A DNA stretch of 64,000 nt from Trichococcus paludicola. GTDB taxonomy: Bacteria > Bacillota > Bacilli > Lactobacillales > Aerococcaceae. Both the position numbers and the translations under genes were made by a program. Location: positions 124,001 to 188,000 of the forward strand of contig NZ_QBLC01000004.1 of NCBI RefSeq assembly GCF_003052295.1. The letters are read 5' to 3'. Positions 36,933 through 46,076 of the stretch are shown piece after piece. How positions within the stretch are numbered: position 1 is the first letter of the stretch; each line of letters opens with the position of its first letter. The notes beneath the pieces are model-generated. The model was not told where the DNA came from. It saw only the letters and a program-made list of their open reading frames with translations, and did not search any database.

Positions 36933-38651
36933 TTAATAGTAGTGACGATTTTTTTCTTCCTGATAAGACTCTTCCACTTTGCGGGCAGCCCCTGCTTCGA
37001 TGCGATTCAGTGGGATTTTGACAGCCTCCAATGCACCTGCATAGTCAAATTCACGATGGAAAAGCACCAAAGCTTTGTTGATGGCATTTTCGATCTCCAC
37101 ATGCGAATGACGGAAACGGTTTGCGTACTGAATCATATACTCCGTCAGCATCGCATTGTCCACAATCGTTTGGGTTTGGTTATCCAACATTTCGATGTCC
37201 TCTTCGCACATCTTGGAAATGGCATCGATTTCGTCCATGTCTATCTTCACTCGGTTAAGCTTGGAAGCCAAATCCTCGATGCGATCCGTAACCGAGAAGA
37301 AAAGATCCAAATAGATTTTCGGCAATCCAGGCAGATGGTATTTCTCGATTGTCCGTTTCATGTTGCGCATGTCCAACTCGTACAAATCGATGCTGTCCTT
37401 GATTTCCTTTTCGCGGTTGCGCAAGTCACTGAGGTTGCTTACCAATTCAGACTGTTCTTTGTCGATTTCCGAAAGGCGTTGGCTGATTTTCTCATAATAT
37501 TCGCGGACAACCGAGTAGGAAATTTCATGTTCCTTCATCATCTTATCGTAGTAACGCAAAGCTTCATTTTCCTTCAGCAACTGCTCTTCGAACTCTTGCG
37601 CACGGCCCAATTCATTTTTGTTCAAGAAGTAATTCTGGGAAACACGGTCGATTTCAAGTAGCACATAACGGTTGCTCTGCAGGACGTGATCCATTTTCTT
37701 TTGCAGATTCGCCGTATGACGGCCCACAAATTCCTTGGCTTCCATTTCTTTTTCCATGATGGCATAGACCGCTTCGATATCGCGTTCTACCTTATCCATC
37801 TTCTTGCCTGCTTCATTGATATCGGCAAGGGCGATGGAATCTTTTGCTTCCTGAATTTCTTTTTCAACAGCAGCTATCTCAACGGAGACATCCACACCTT
37901 CGAAAATGTACTTTTCATCCAACAAGCGTTGGTAACCGTCTTTCAAATCATTCACTTGTTCTTCATACTCTGTTTTGATTTTTTCGTTCAGCTGAGGGAT
38001 CTTTTCAACGACTTCTTCCATAACAAGCAAATCCTGCTCGATACGCGATAAGATTTCTTTGGCTTCCATATGGTCGCCTTCGTTCGTCAATGAATTGAAT
38101 TTCGTGAAATCCAACTCCATGTAATTCAGGTTCTTCTCCAACGTTTCGATAGCTGGACCGAATGTAAAGCTGTGCGCCAATAATTGTTTGCGGATTTTAT
38201 TGTAGCGTTCCTGGATTTCTTCCAACTCTTTGCGGTTTTCCTGTGCACTTTCCAATAGTTTTTCGAGTGCCTTGTTCACTTTTTCAACGCTGTTTTTCGT
38301 TTCGTCGATCAGTTGATCCGCTTGCGAAATGGCTTGCTTCGCCTTGATGAAGTTCATGCGTTGGATGTATTGTTCAGCACTGACAAGCGCCGCCTCAATT
38401 TCAGGATACTGAAAACGCGTGATGGTCTGCCATGTAGCTTGCCAACTTTCATATGTACGCTTTGTTTGCCCTGTCAAATTCATATTTTTCAATGTGAACA
38501 GGTTATCGGCCACAGGTATGGCCATCGCTTTTTGCTTCTTCTCATCGATTTCTTTGATTCGATTCGCTTGTTGCCTCGTCAAATACATGATCGCACCGTA
38601 CCCGATCAACACTAATAATATTATCGCTACTAACCAGTATATAAACTCCAT
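36933..38651 (-). CDS. ezrA: septation ring formation regulator EzrA
   Basis: 572 residues. One N-terminal membrane helix (about 2-24) faces the long, almost entirely helical, spectrin-like cytoplasmic part with repeated coiled-coils. This is the architecture of EzrA, which restricts FtsZ ring formation and ties it to penicillin-binding proteins. The QNR patch region near the C-terminus is not exactly readable, but YANRFRHSHVEIENAINKAL is family-like. ATG at 38651 with GGTGGAGG upstream. It stands alone, divergent from rpsD. Confidence 0.95.
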   Translation of the reverse strand: MEFIYWLVAIILLVLIGYGAIMYLTRQQANRIKEIDEKKQKAMAIPVADNLFTLKNMNLTGQTKRTYESWQATWQTITRFQYPEIEAALVSAEQYIQRMNFIKAKQAISQADQLIDETKNSVEKVNKALEKLLESAQENRKELEEIQERYNKIRKQLLAHSFTFGPAIETLEKNLNYMELDFTKFNSLTNEGDHMEAKEILSRIEQDLLVMEEVVEKIPQLNEKIKTEYEEQVNDLKDGYQRLLDEKYIFEGVDVSVEIAAVEKEIQEAKDSIALADINEAGKKMDKVERDIEAVYAIMEKEMEAKEFVGRHTANLQKKMDHVLQSNRYVLLEIDRVSQNYFLNKNELGRAQEFEEQLLKENEALRYYDKMMKEHEISYSVVREYYEKISQRLSEIDKEQSELVSNLSDLRNREKEIKDSIDLYELDMRNMKRTIEKYHLPGLPKIYLDLFFSVTDRIEDLASKLNRVKIDMDEIDAISKMCEEDIEMLDNQTQTIVDNAMLTEYMIQYANRFRHSHVEIENAINKALVLFHREFDYAGALEAVKIPLNRIEAGAARKVEESYQEEKNRHYY

Positions 38652-38848
38652 CAATAAATCCTCCACCTATTCCGACAATTTCGTTTATTTGATCTGAAAA
38701 TTGAAAACGCCCAATATATCTCATTTTTTAGTATAACATAGAAAGAACCAATCAGAAACCAGAAAATAATAAGGGAACGGAATTCCTTTCCTTGGAACAG
38801 TGAAAGCGTTCCGCTGCCAGGCAAAGTCTGAAAAACATCACTTTTCCA
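38652..38848. other. intergenic: ezrA promoter side
   Basis: Non-coding. On the minus strand a -10 TATACT (38730-38735) with a weak TTCTGA 16 bases before it probably starts the ezrA transcript. I see no other structure. Confidence 0.4.
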
Positions 38849-38877
38849 TTGCATTAACTTCTGTTGTTTGGTACAAT
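38849..38877 (+). promoter_or_regulatory. rpsD promoter
   Basis: TTGCAT, 17-base spacer, TACAAT. The resulting leader is about 180 bases long. Confidence 0.75.
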
Positions 38878-38883
38878 AACCTT

Positions 38884-39066
38884 TGTGTAAAATAATGCAG
38901 CGAGAAAGAAGCACCCGCGTCAACAGTTCATCGCCATCGTTAGATGGTTCAATTGCGTACCCTTGCGGCTGCATAAGGTGAAGATTGAAGGATCAACTGC
39001 ACGCATTGCTGACTTATCATTCTTATTTTACTCCAAAAATCAAACATTTATTGGAGGAATTTTATT
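38884..39066 (+). promoter_or_regulatory. rpsD leader, probable S4 autoregulatory RNA
   Basis: A leader of about 180 bases before rpsD, with pairing segments such as CATCG-ttag-ATGG around 38930-38945 and TGCGTACCCTTGCGGCTGCA. In Bacillus, S4 binds its own leader and blocks translation. Position and length fit that; I could not confirm the S4 pseudoknot. Confidence 0.45.
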
Positions 39067-39678
39067 ATGTCACGTTATACAGGACCTAGCTGGAAACAGG
39101 CTCGTCGTTTAGGAATCTCCCTTTTGGGAACAGGTAAAGAATTGGAGCGTCGTCCATACGTTCCAGGTCAACACGGCCCTAACAACCGTAAAAAATTATC
39201 TGAATATGCTATGCAATTGCAAGAAAAACAAAAATTGCGTCACATGTACGGCATGAACGAACGTCAATTTGCAACTTTATTCAAAAAAGCTGGTAAAATC
39301 AAAGAAGGTAAACAAGGTGTTAACTTCATGATCTTATTGGAACAACGTTTGGATAACGTAGTTTACCGTCTAGGTTTAGCTTCTACTCGTCGTCAAGCAC
39401 GTCAATTAGTTAACCACGGTCACGTAACTGTCGATGGCAAACGTGTTGATATCCCTTCATACGAAGTGGCTGTTGGCCAAGTAATCGGCTTGCGCGAAAA
39501 ATCTAAAAACTTAGTAGTTGTTAAAGCTGCTGCTGAAGCTTTGTTCGGACGTCCAGACTTCATCACCTTCGACACAGAAACATTCGAAGGTTCATTGAAC
39601 CGTCTGCCAGTTCGCGAAGAATTGCCAGCTGAAATCGATGAGTCATTCGTAGTAGAATACTACAACAAATTAGGCTAA
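39067..39678 (+). CDS. rpsD: 30S ribosomal protein S4
   Basis: 203 residues, standard for the zinc-free S4 form (no Cys cluster at the N-terminus). Visible are [16 protein letters not shown], the S4 RNA-binding domain [27 protein letters not shown] (core [15 protein letters not shown]), and the C-terminal EYYNKLG. S4 starts assembly of the 30S body. GGAGGAA precedes the ATG. Codon use is strongly biased (for example CGT, GGT), as expected of a highly expressed gene. Confidence 0.98.
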   Translation: MSRYTGPSWKQARRLGISLLGTGKELERRPYVPGQHGPNNRKKLSEYAMQLQEKQKLRHMYGMNERQFATLFKKAGKIKEGKQGVNFMILLEQRLDNVVYRLGLASTRRQARQLVNHGHVTVDGKRVDIPSYEVAVGQVIGLREKSKNLVVVKAAAEALFGRPDFITFDTETFEGSLNRLPVREELPAEIDESFVVEYYNKLG

Positions 39679-39703
39679 TCTCCCCGGGGATCAGCTTCAA
39701 GGA

Positions 39704-39731
39704 AACGGCAAAGCAATTTGCCGTTTTTTTT
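39704..39731 (+). terminator. terminator after rpsD
   Basis: AACGGCAAA/TTTGCCGTT stem with a four-base loop and eight T residues. Confidence 0.9.
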
Positions 39732-39740
39732 GTACAAAGA

Positions 39741-39784
39741 AAAGGACTGAACAGCGATCAATCCTGCTGTTCAGTCCTTTTTTG
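39741..39784. terminator. second, symmetric hairpin between rpsD and the DUF1054 gene
   Basis: AAAGGACTGAACAG/CTGTTCAGTCCTTT, perfect 14-base-pair stem. It stands behind the DUF1054 gene on the minus strand and could act in both directions. Confidence 0.7.
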
Positions 39785-39804
39785 GTTTGTCTTAGGTTCC
39801 GCAT

Positions 39805-40434
39805 TTAGCGATACTGTTCCATGCAGGCCCGGTAGATCGGCAGCAGTTCACGGAGCGTTTCCTCCATCACTGCCAGCGTGCCTACTTCCGTCGCCAAGCG
39901 CGGATCGGCTGGCGCCAACTTGCGTCCAATCAGCAATTCAGCCTTCTTCACATCCCGCAGTCGGACTAGGATAGGCGGCCAATCGACAGCCTCAATCGGC
40001 TGCACAGTCGGAACGGTATGGTCGACCGAAACGACGTAATCACGCGGCAACTGCTCCAACTCAGGAATCCGTTCCAACAAAGCGGCAGCCATCTCTTTTT
40101 CTTTGACGGGTTGATCAATCAGGCAAAGATAAAAGCTGACTCCCTCTTTCGCAATCCCAATCTGGAAATGCGGATACTTTTTGTAGCCCCTCGTGTCCCC
40201 ACCGATGGCGCACCAAGTATTCTCGGGTGCATACTTCGTGCGGCGCAGGTGCTTGGCGACATGCACGGGAACCACCGATTCATCATGCTCTTCCGAAACG
40301 ATGAGGCGGGCCCCCGCTGCCGCGAAATGGCGGAACTTGGGTTGGATCCGTTCGCGGATGCCTGCCATCCTTTCGTCGAGTCCCTGAATGTCAAAAACGG
40401 TGAAGTCTTCCTTGCTGAAGTGATTTTCTGCCAA
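39805..40434 (-). CDS. DUF1054 family protein (YktB-like)
   Basis: 209 residues, recognised as the DUF1054 family by FSKEDFTVFDIQGLDERMAGIRERIQPKF at the start (core FTVFDIQGLDERM) and RRTKYAPENTWCAIG. No catalytic motif is known; YktB of Bacillus is of unknown function. I prefer the TTG at 40434, six bases after AGAGGTG; the frame extends to an ATG at 40467 without a ribosome site. It follows the siderophore-transport operon by about 80 bases in the other direction of reading but shares its strand. Confidence 0.82.
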   Translation of the reverse strand: MAENHFSKEDFTVFDIQGLDERMAGIRERIQPKFRHFAAAGARLIVSEEHDESVVPVHVAKHLRRTKYAPENTWCAIGGDTRGYKKYPHFQIGIAKEGVSFYLCLIDQPVKEKEMAAALLERIPELEQLPRDYVVSVDHTVPTVQPIEAVDWPPILVRLRDVKKAELLIGRKLAPADPRLATEVGTLAVMEETLRELLPIYRACMEQYR

Positions 40435-40515
40435 ACCGTGCACCTCTTTCTGATTTCCTTCCCTCATTATAGAGAAAAAACCAACATATGGACAATCTTT
40501 TGATTCCGCTTTTGA

Positions 40516-41478
40516 TTACTGGAAATCCGCTGCGATCTCTTCGACCATCAGGTGGATTGATTCTATCCCGCCGCCGGAGAGATACCACAAGTCGGAGGAC
40601 AGGTTGATGATTTTGTTGTTTTTATAAGCATCCGTTTGATAGACGAAATCATTCTCCAATAACGCCGCGTTTTCATCCGACGCTGTTCCGATTGCCGCTG
40701 TGCGGTCGACGACAAACAAAATCTGCGGATTGATTTCCAGCAATCCTTCGTAGCCGACGGACTGTCCATGTGTGGAATCCTCGATCGCTGCATCGACAGG
40801 CGTGAAGCCCAATGTATCGTAAATGAAGCCGAAGCGTGAGCCTGTGCTGAAAGCGGACATGCTGCCATCGTTCAAGAGCAACGTCAATGTTTTCTCGCTG
40901 ATTCCGGCGGTCTTCGCTTGCACGGCCTCAATCTCTTCGTTCAAGGTAGCGATGGCTTCATCGGCTGCAGCTTCTTCGTCGAAGATAGTCCCTAAAGTAG
41001 TGATGTTCTTTTGGACCGAACCCCAATAATCCGTGTAATCGACACTCAGCACGACTACGGGCGCGATTTCCTCCAATTGTTCCGCAAAGTCCACCAATCG
41101 GTTCGAAATGATGATGAGCTCCGGCGCTAAATTCGCCAACGCCTCCACATTCGGTTCCTTAAGCGTTCCTACATTCTCGAATTGATCTGCTGTATCCGCC
41201 AGATAAGCCGGCATGTTTTCGGTCGCTGTACCCGTGACTGCATCCTCTTTACCCAATGCGATCAATGTGTCCAAATGTCCAAAATCCAAAACAGCCACGT
41301 TTTTCGGGTCTTTGGGCACTTCTACGGATCCGCGTGCATCCTCGATGGTCACCGTTGTTTCGGCTTCCGCAGTCGCTGTTGTTGAATCTGCCGCATCAGC
41401 AGCCCCTTCCTGGGATCCGCAAGCCGCCAGGGTGAAGATCGAAGCCAAACTTAAGATTGTCTTTTGCCATTTTTTCAT
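40516..41478 (-). CDS. yclQ: siderophore-binding lipoprotein (YclQ-type)
   Basis: 320 residues. Lipobox FTLAAC at about residues 15-20, then a family 8 (Fe-siderophore, FhuD/CeuE-like) binding domain: VAVLDFGHLDTLIALG, PNVEALANLAPELIIISNR and VVDRTAAIG. It is most like the petrobactin/enterobactin-type binding proteins YclQ/FpuA/CeuE that bind catecholates. Fourth and last gene of the transporter operon, whose order permease-permease-ATPase-binding protein is the YclNOPQ order. Iron uptake from the medium; Fur box upstream of the first gene. Confidence 0.9.
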   Translation of the reverse strand: MKKWQKTILSLASIFTLAACGSQEGAADAADSTTATAEAETTVTIEDARGSVEVPKDPKNVAVLDFGHLDTLIALGKEDAVTGTATENMPAYLADTADQFENVGTLKEPNVEALANLAPELIIISNRLVDFAEQLEEIAPVVVLSVDYTDYWGSVQKNITTLGTIFDEEAAADEAIATLNEEIEAVQAKTAGISEKTLTLLLNDGSMSAFSTGSRFGFIYDTLGFTPVDAAIEDSTHGQSVGYEGLLEINPQILFVVDRTAAIGTASDENAALLENDFVYQTDAYKNNKIINLSSDLWYLSGGGIESIHLMVEEIAADFQ

Positions 41479-41496
41479 TTTCCATTCTCCTCTATG

Positions 41497-42258
41497 TTAA
41501 ATTGCTTGATACGTGCAATGTTTTTTTCCATCCGCAGTCGTGATGACTTCCAATGGCACTTCATATAATTCCTGCAAAACTTGTGTCCGGATGACTTCCT
41601 CGACCGTGCCGCTCTGGAACACTTTTCCGTTTTTCATGGCGATGATGTTGTCCGAAAAAACGGAAGCAAAATTGACGTCGTGTATGACGACCAGAATGGT
41701 TTTACCCAATTCATCCGCCAAATTCCGGATGGTCTGCATCGTCACGATGCTTTGTTTCAGGTCGAGATTGTTCAGCGGTTCATCCAATAAGATGTACTCT
41801 GTATCCTGCACCAGGATCATCGCGATGGCCGCCCGCTGGAGTTGCCCCCCAGACAGAGTATCCAGATAGCGGTTTGAGAATTCCCCCAGGTTCAGATAGC
41901 CCAGAACCTTATCGATCATGGCATGATCCTCCTCGTTCAGCCTGCCCTTCGTATAAGGGAACCTGCCGAACGAAACCAATTCGCGGACCGTCATGCGCAC
42001 TTGGTAGGCATTCTGTTGTTTCAGGATCGAAAGCTCCCGCGCCAGTTCATCGGATTGCCAAGCCTCGATTTCTTTCCCGTGTATCGTCAATATCCCCTCG
42101 TCCTTTGTCAACAGACGACTGATGACCGAAAGGAGTGTGCTTTTGCCTGCCCCGTTTGGACCGATGAAAGCCGTGATTTTTCCTTTCTCGATCGCCAGAG
42201 AGATGTCATCCAATACTTTTTCATCCTCATAGGCTTTGCTGACATGACTGATTTTCAT
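41497..42258 (-). CDS. yclP: siderophore ABC transporter, ATP-binding protein (YclP-type)
   Basis: 253 residues, FepC-like ATPase. Walker A is IGPNGAGKSTLL, signature LSGGQLQRAAIAM, Walker B YILLDEPLNNLD, H-loop VVIHDVNF. The ATG at 42258 (MKISHVSKAY) follows AAGGAGC and overlaps the yclO stop by four bases; the open frame extends 57 codons upstream, but only as an overlap into the permease gene. Powers import of the iron complex together with the two permeases. Confidence 0.94.
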   Translation of the reverse strand: MKISHVSKAYEDEKVLDDISLAIEKGKITAFIGPNGAGKSTLLSVISRLLTKDEGILTIHGKEIEAWQSDELARELSILKQQNAYQVRMTVRELVSFGRFPYTKGRLNEEDHAMIDKVLGYLNLGEFSNRYLDTLSGGQLQRAAIAMILVQDTEYILLDEPLNNLDLKQSIVTMQTIRNLADELGKTILVVIHDVNFASVFSDNIIAMKNGKVFQSGTVEEVIRTQVLQELYEVPLEVITTADGKKHCTYQAI

Positions 42259-43217
42259 AACTTGCTCCTTTCCTTCCATAATAACCAAAAGAAGTAGATT
42301 CCCCCGAACAGTTCGACGAGAATGCTCAAATTCGTCTGCAGCTTGAAGACTTCCTCTGCCAGGAATTGTCCGGCCACGACCATCACAAAACTGAGCAGGC
42401 TCGCACCAGGCAACAGGTAGTTCAGGCAATACGTCCTGAACAGACGATAAGCGATGTTCGCCGCCACAAACCCGAGGAACATCATCGGTCCGACGAGCGC
42501 TGCGGAGACTGTCATCAGCAGGATGACATGCATGAAGGTGAGCTTGGTCTCTTTTTCGACGGCAACCCCTAAATTTTTGGCCATTTGTGTCCCCAGCCCC
42601 AAAACTTCCAATACCTTGCGCTTACGCCACAAACTAATGATCGAAAACACGGCAATCGGAACAGCCAAAATAAGTACGGAATCATTGATATTCTGAAAAC
42701 TGGCATACAACTTCGTCTGCAGTTTGTCATACTCATTCGGGTCCATCAGCACTTGCATGAAGGAACTGATGCTGTTGAAGAAGGTACCCATGATGAGCCC
42801 AATCATCAGGATCACCTGCATATCGTAATTTTTCCGGTTCCAAGAAAGCCGGTACAGCAAAAAGTAACTGCCAAGCATCAGGAACAACAGAAAAATGAAC
42901 TGCCATTCAGCATTCAATTGGTTGCCCAGCAGCGAAAAGCTGAAGAACATCAACACTGTCTGCAGGAGGCGATAGAAGGATTCAACCCCGAGGATGCTGG
43001 GGGTCAAAAAATTGCTATGCACGACCGTCTGAAAGCTGACTGTTGCAAAGGCAGTGCTGATGCTGATGACCGCAAACGTCAAAAGCTTCGTGCTCCGCAA
43101 CTTCACAATGAATACATTTCCGTTGCCTTGGTTCCAAAAGAAATAAAGGAAAGCCAACGCCACCGCCAGGATAGCCAACCGTTTCATGATGATGCGGTTG
43201 TTCAACACGTTTTTCAT
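42255..43217 (-). CDS. yclO: siderophore ABC transporter, permease 2 (YclO-type)
   Basis: 320 residues with about nine membrane segments, FecCD family. Typical are SISTAFATVSFQTVVHSNFLTPSILGVESFY (core NFLTPSILGVESFY) and the ATPase-contact loop VAANIAYRLFRTYCLNYLLPGA. It overlaps the first permease gene by four bases, so both are made together, probably as a heterodimer. Confidence 0.92.
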   Translation of the reverse strand: MKNVLNNRIIMKRLAILAVALAFLYFFWNQGNGNVFIVKLRSTKLLTFAVISISTAFATVSFQTVVHSNFLTPSILGVESFYRLLQTVLMFFSFSLLGNQLNAEWQFIFLLFLMLGSYFLLYRLSWNRKNYDMQVILMIGLIMGTFFNSISSFMQVLMDPNEYDKLQTKLYASFQNINDSVLILAVPIAVFSIISLWRKRKVLEVLGLGTQMAKNLGVAVEKETKLTFMHVILLMTVSAALVGPMMFLGFVAANIAYRLFRTYCLNYLLPGASLLSFVMVVAGQFLAEEVFKLQTNLSILVELFGGIYFFWLLWKERSKL

Positions 43218-44167
43218 GCGGGTCGCCCTCCCTTCAGCAACAACCAGAGGAACAAGCCGCCGCCGAAAACACCCAATACCGTTTCCACCGGTATTTCGTA
43301 TGGAGGAATGACCGATCGGGCGAACACATCACAAAGCAACAAGAAAATCGCTCCGAACAGCGCAACCTTGCCATGTGTATTGCGGATATTATCGCCGAAG
43401 CGCAACGAGACGAGATTCGGGATGATGACTCCCAAAAATGGCAGATTGCCGACCGTACTAAGGATGACGGCGACCGCCAAGGAGACGAACAGAGTCCCGA
43501 TGAACAAGACGGCTTCAAAAGGCAGACCCAGGTTTTTGGCCGCGTCTTTCCCGAAGCGCGCAATCGTAAAATGATCGGCAAAAAAATAAAGTGCCAAAAA
43601 TAACAGGAAAATGAGGTACATCCCCTCATATTGTCCTTTGATGACCAAAGAAAAATCCCCTTGCATCCAAGCGGAAAGATTTTGGGTGACGTTGAAGCGG
43701 AAGGCAAAAAAATTGGCGATCCCTCCCAAAATATTTCCGTACATCAGACCCAGCAAAGGGATCGTCATCTGGCTCTTGAAAGGCAAGCGATTCACGACCA
43801 CCAAAAACAGGAAGGTTCCTGCCGCTGCAAAGAGGAAGGAAAGAGTCATTTTCCCCACAACGGATAAGCCCGGAAAGAAAATCATGCCGCACAGCATGCC
43901 CACTCTCGCCGCATCCACCGTACCGACTGTATCGGGAGCGGCAAATCGGTTCTGCGTCAATGATTGCATAATCAGCCCGGATAAGGACAATCCTGCTCCA
44001 GCCAAGAGAACCGTAATCGTCCTAGGCAGCCGTGACGACAACAGTATCAAACGGTCTGTGTTGCTCCCGACCAGAAACTGTTCCACCGAAAATGCAGCAG
44101 TCCCCACACCCAGGGACAGCACCATCGCTCCTACCAATGCCAGAACGAGCAGCATTTTTCTCAACAT
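43214..44167 (-). CDS. yclN: siderophore ABC transporter, permease 1 (YclN-type)
   Basis: 317 residues with about nine membrane segments, FecCD family: SSRLPRTITVLLAGAGLSLSG, QSLTQNRFAAPDTVGTVDAARVG (core NRFAAPDTVG) and the C-terminal GVIIPNLVSLRFG. First gene of the operon. The ATG at 44167 has only a weak site (GATGGTGA); a stop codon directly before it excludes a longer form. A perfect Fur-type box lies about 50 bases upstream. Confidence 0.92.
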   Translation of the reverse strand: MLRKMLLVLALVGAMVLSLGVGTAAFSVEQFLVGSNTDRLILLSSRLPRTITVLLAGAGLSLSGLIMQSLTQNRFAAPDTVGTVDAARVGMLCGMIFFPGLSVVGKMTLSFLFAAAGTFLFLVVVNRLPFKSQMTIPLLGLMYGNILGGIANFFAFRFNVTQNLSAWMQGDFSLVIKGQYEGMYLIFLLFLALYFFADHFTIARFGKDAAKNLGLPFEAVLFIGTLFVSLAVAVILSTVGNLPFLGVIIPNLVSLRFGDNIRNTHGKVALFGAIFLLLCDVFARSVIPPYEIPVETVLGVFGGGLFLWLLLKGGRPA

Positions 44168-44215
44168 CTATTCACCATCTTCCAAAAACAACTCCTTAAT
44201 GATAACGATTCTAAT

Positions 44216-44230
44216 TGAGAATCATTCTCA
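44216..44230. promoter_or_regulatory. Fur box of the siderophore transporter operon
   Basis: TGAGAAT-C-ATTCTCA, a perfect 7-1-7 inverted repeat of the type bound by Fur of Bacillus (TGATAAT-N-ATTATCA). A second, imperfect half-site series (ATAACGATTCT) lies directly beside it toward the gene. This predicts iron-dependent repression. Confidence 0.75.
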
Positions 44231-44364
44231 ATTGACGGTATAGGTGCTATTCTACTGGATACTGAAATAAAACACAATACCAAACATGAGATTTCCATGA
44301 AAAAAAGTAAGCAACTTTAAGGGGAACGTTTTCATCTCTCGGGTTCATCCGAAAAAAGGAAAAC

Positions 44365-44396
44365 GAAAAGACCAGCCCTTGTGTGGACTGGTCTTA
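44365..44396 (-). terminator. terminator after the HerA-like gene
   Basis: AAGACCAG/CTGGTCTT stem with TTTTCGTTTT on the minus strand. Confidence 0.75.
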
Positions 44397-44407
44397 TTGA
44401 ACTGTAT

Positions 44408-45916
44408 TCATTTTTTTAGGATGCCCAAAATACCGCGGGAGATGACGCGGCCCACTTCCCTGCCTACTTGCGACATCAAATTTTTCGTGAATCTGTCCAT
44501 CGTCGAATCACGGGAACTGCTCGCCCGTTTTTGTTGGGTTTGTTCTTTTTGGCGCCCTTTTTCAAGTTGCTTCACCTGTTCGGCTTTTCCCCTGTCCCTT
44601 GCGGCAAGCTCTTCATTTTCCTCCAACTCAATCGCTTTGATTTCCGATAGTCGCTGCAGTTGTTCGTAAGAGGACTCTCTGTCGATTGTATCGCTGTATT
44701 TATAATACAACAAGGAGCGGTTGATTTTTTCTTCTTTGACAAGCGGATCCAGGATGCCCATTTTGCTCTCCGGCGGATAAATCATGACTTGCTGAACATA
44801 GCCGGGAATTCCTTCCGGATCGAGAAAGGAGACCAACGCTTCACCGACCTTCAGTTCCGTCAATTTCTTGTCCAATTCTTCCCCCTCCAGCTGCCGGAAT
44901 GTTTCGGCGACCGCCTTGACGGTCTTCTGCTCCCTAGGGGTAAAGGCTCGCAAAGCATGTTGAATTTTGTTGCCTAATTGGCTAAGAATAGCATTCGGAA
45001 GGTCGGTGGGATTTTGCGTCACAAAATAAACACCAACTCCTTTGGAACGGATTAGCCGGACAATGAGTTCGATTTTTTCCTCAAGAACATCCGGAACGTC
45101 TTGGAAAAGGACATGCGCTTCATCAAAAAAGAAGACAATTTTGGGTTTATCAAGATCGCCGACTTCCGGTAATTGCTCATACAGCTCAGAAAGGAACCAC
45201 AGAAGGAATGTCGAGTAGAGTTTTGGAGACATAAACAGGCGATTCGCCATCAAAATGTTTACATAACCGCGTCCGGCTGGATCTGTTTTCAATAAATCCT
45301 GGATATCGAACATCGGCTCCCCAAAGAATAAATCCCCGCCTTGTTCCTCGATCACCAATAAACCTCTTAAGATTGCGCCGATCGATTGCTTTGAAATATT
45401 TCCGTATTCCCGGCGTAATTCTGTGGCGTTGTCTCCGACAAAATTCAGGATCGCCCGCAAATCTTTGATGTCGATGAGCAAGAGTTGTTTCTCATCCGCC
45501 ACTTTGAACGCAATGTTCATGATTCCTTCCTGCGTTTCATTGAGCCCCAACAGACGCGACAACAGGATCGGCCCCATATCGGAAATGGTTGTCCGAACCG
45601 GCACACCGTTCGATCCAAAGATATCCAAAAGCTCAACGGGGTAAGCGCGCGGCTCAAAATCCTCTGGCTGCAGTTTCGTTACTCGCTCCATTATTTTTCC
45701 GCTCAATTCACCCGGTTCCGCAATGCTTGCCAAATCACCTTTGATGTCCGCAAGGAATACCGGAATCCCCGCTTTGCTCAATTGTTCCGCTATCACTTTC
45801 AAAGTTACCGTTTTCCCCGTACCGGTCGCTCCAGCGATCAAGCCGTGGCGATTCAGCTTGTCCAAATGGATGATTGCCGGTTTGTCCCCTTTCCCGATCA
45901 CCAGTTCGTGGCGCAT
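44408..45916 (-). CDS. HerA/DUF853-type ATPase
   Basis: 502 residues. RecA-fold ATPase with Walker A GATGTGKTVTL (about residues 30-40), Walker B PKIVFFFDEAHVLF, and FVTQNPTDLPNAILSQLGNKIQH after it, the marks of the DUF853/HerA-helicase-like family. The C-terminus is charged (KQLEKGRQKEQTQQKR) and ends in a short amphipathic helix. Archaeal HerA is a hexameric DNA pump acting with NurA nuclease; no nuclease gene is adjacent here. The ATG (MRHELVIGKG) has AAGGAGGGG; the open frame extends 25 codons further without a site. Confidence 0.85.
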   Translation of the reverse strand: MRHELVIGKGDKPAIIHLDKLNRHGLIAGATGTGKTVTLKVIAEQLSKAGIPVFLADIKGDLASIAEPGELSGKIMERVTKLQPEDFEPRAYPVELLDIFGSNGVPVRTTISDMGPILLSRLLGLNETQEGIMNIAFKVADEKQLLLIDIKDLRAILNFVGDNATELRREYGNISKQSIGAILRGLLVIEEQGGDLFFGEPMFDIQDLLKTDPAGRGYVNILMANRLFMSPKLYSTFLLWFLSELYEQLPEVGDLDKPKIVFFFDEAHVLFQDVPDVLEEKIELIVRLIRSKGVGVYFVTQNPTDLPNAILSQLGNKIQHALRAFTPREQKTVKAVAETFRQLEGEELDKKLTELKVGEALVSFLDPEGIPGYVQQVMIYPPESKMGILDPLVKEEKINRSLLYYKYSDTIDRESSYEQLQRLSEIKAIELEENEELAARDRGKAEQVKQLEKGRQKEQTQQKRASSSRDSTMDRFTKNLMSQVGREVGRVISRGILGILKK

Positions 45917-46033
45917 CCAAAACCCCTCCTTAGCCTGACATCTCATCCTTATTGTACAATATTTTGAAAAACCCTTACAAACATAAAGCACTTCCTTTTC
46001 TGAAATAATAGCGTCCTAAAGTGCCGCAGACAG

Positions 46034-46067
46034 CAAAAACCACTCCCCCATTTTCGGTTGAGTGGTT
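46034..46067. terminator. terminator after the nicotinamidase-like gene
   Basis: AACCACTC/GAGTGGTT stem, with GGTTTTTG following on the minus strand. Confidence 0.65.
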
Positions 46068-46076
46068 CAGGCCTGC

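Noticed and set aside
42585-43574. Open frame of 329 codons on the plus strand over the siderophore permeases
   Set aside because: Antisense to two membrane-protein genes; the product is a Gln/His-rich sequence without a fold, as expected of the complement of hydrophobic codons.
44408-45916. HerA-like ATPase as part of an anti-phage system
   Set aside because: Neighbours are an iron transporter and NAD/MTA salvage genes, with no nuclease, SIR2 or other defence gene within 10 kb.
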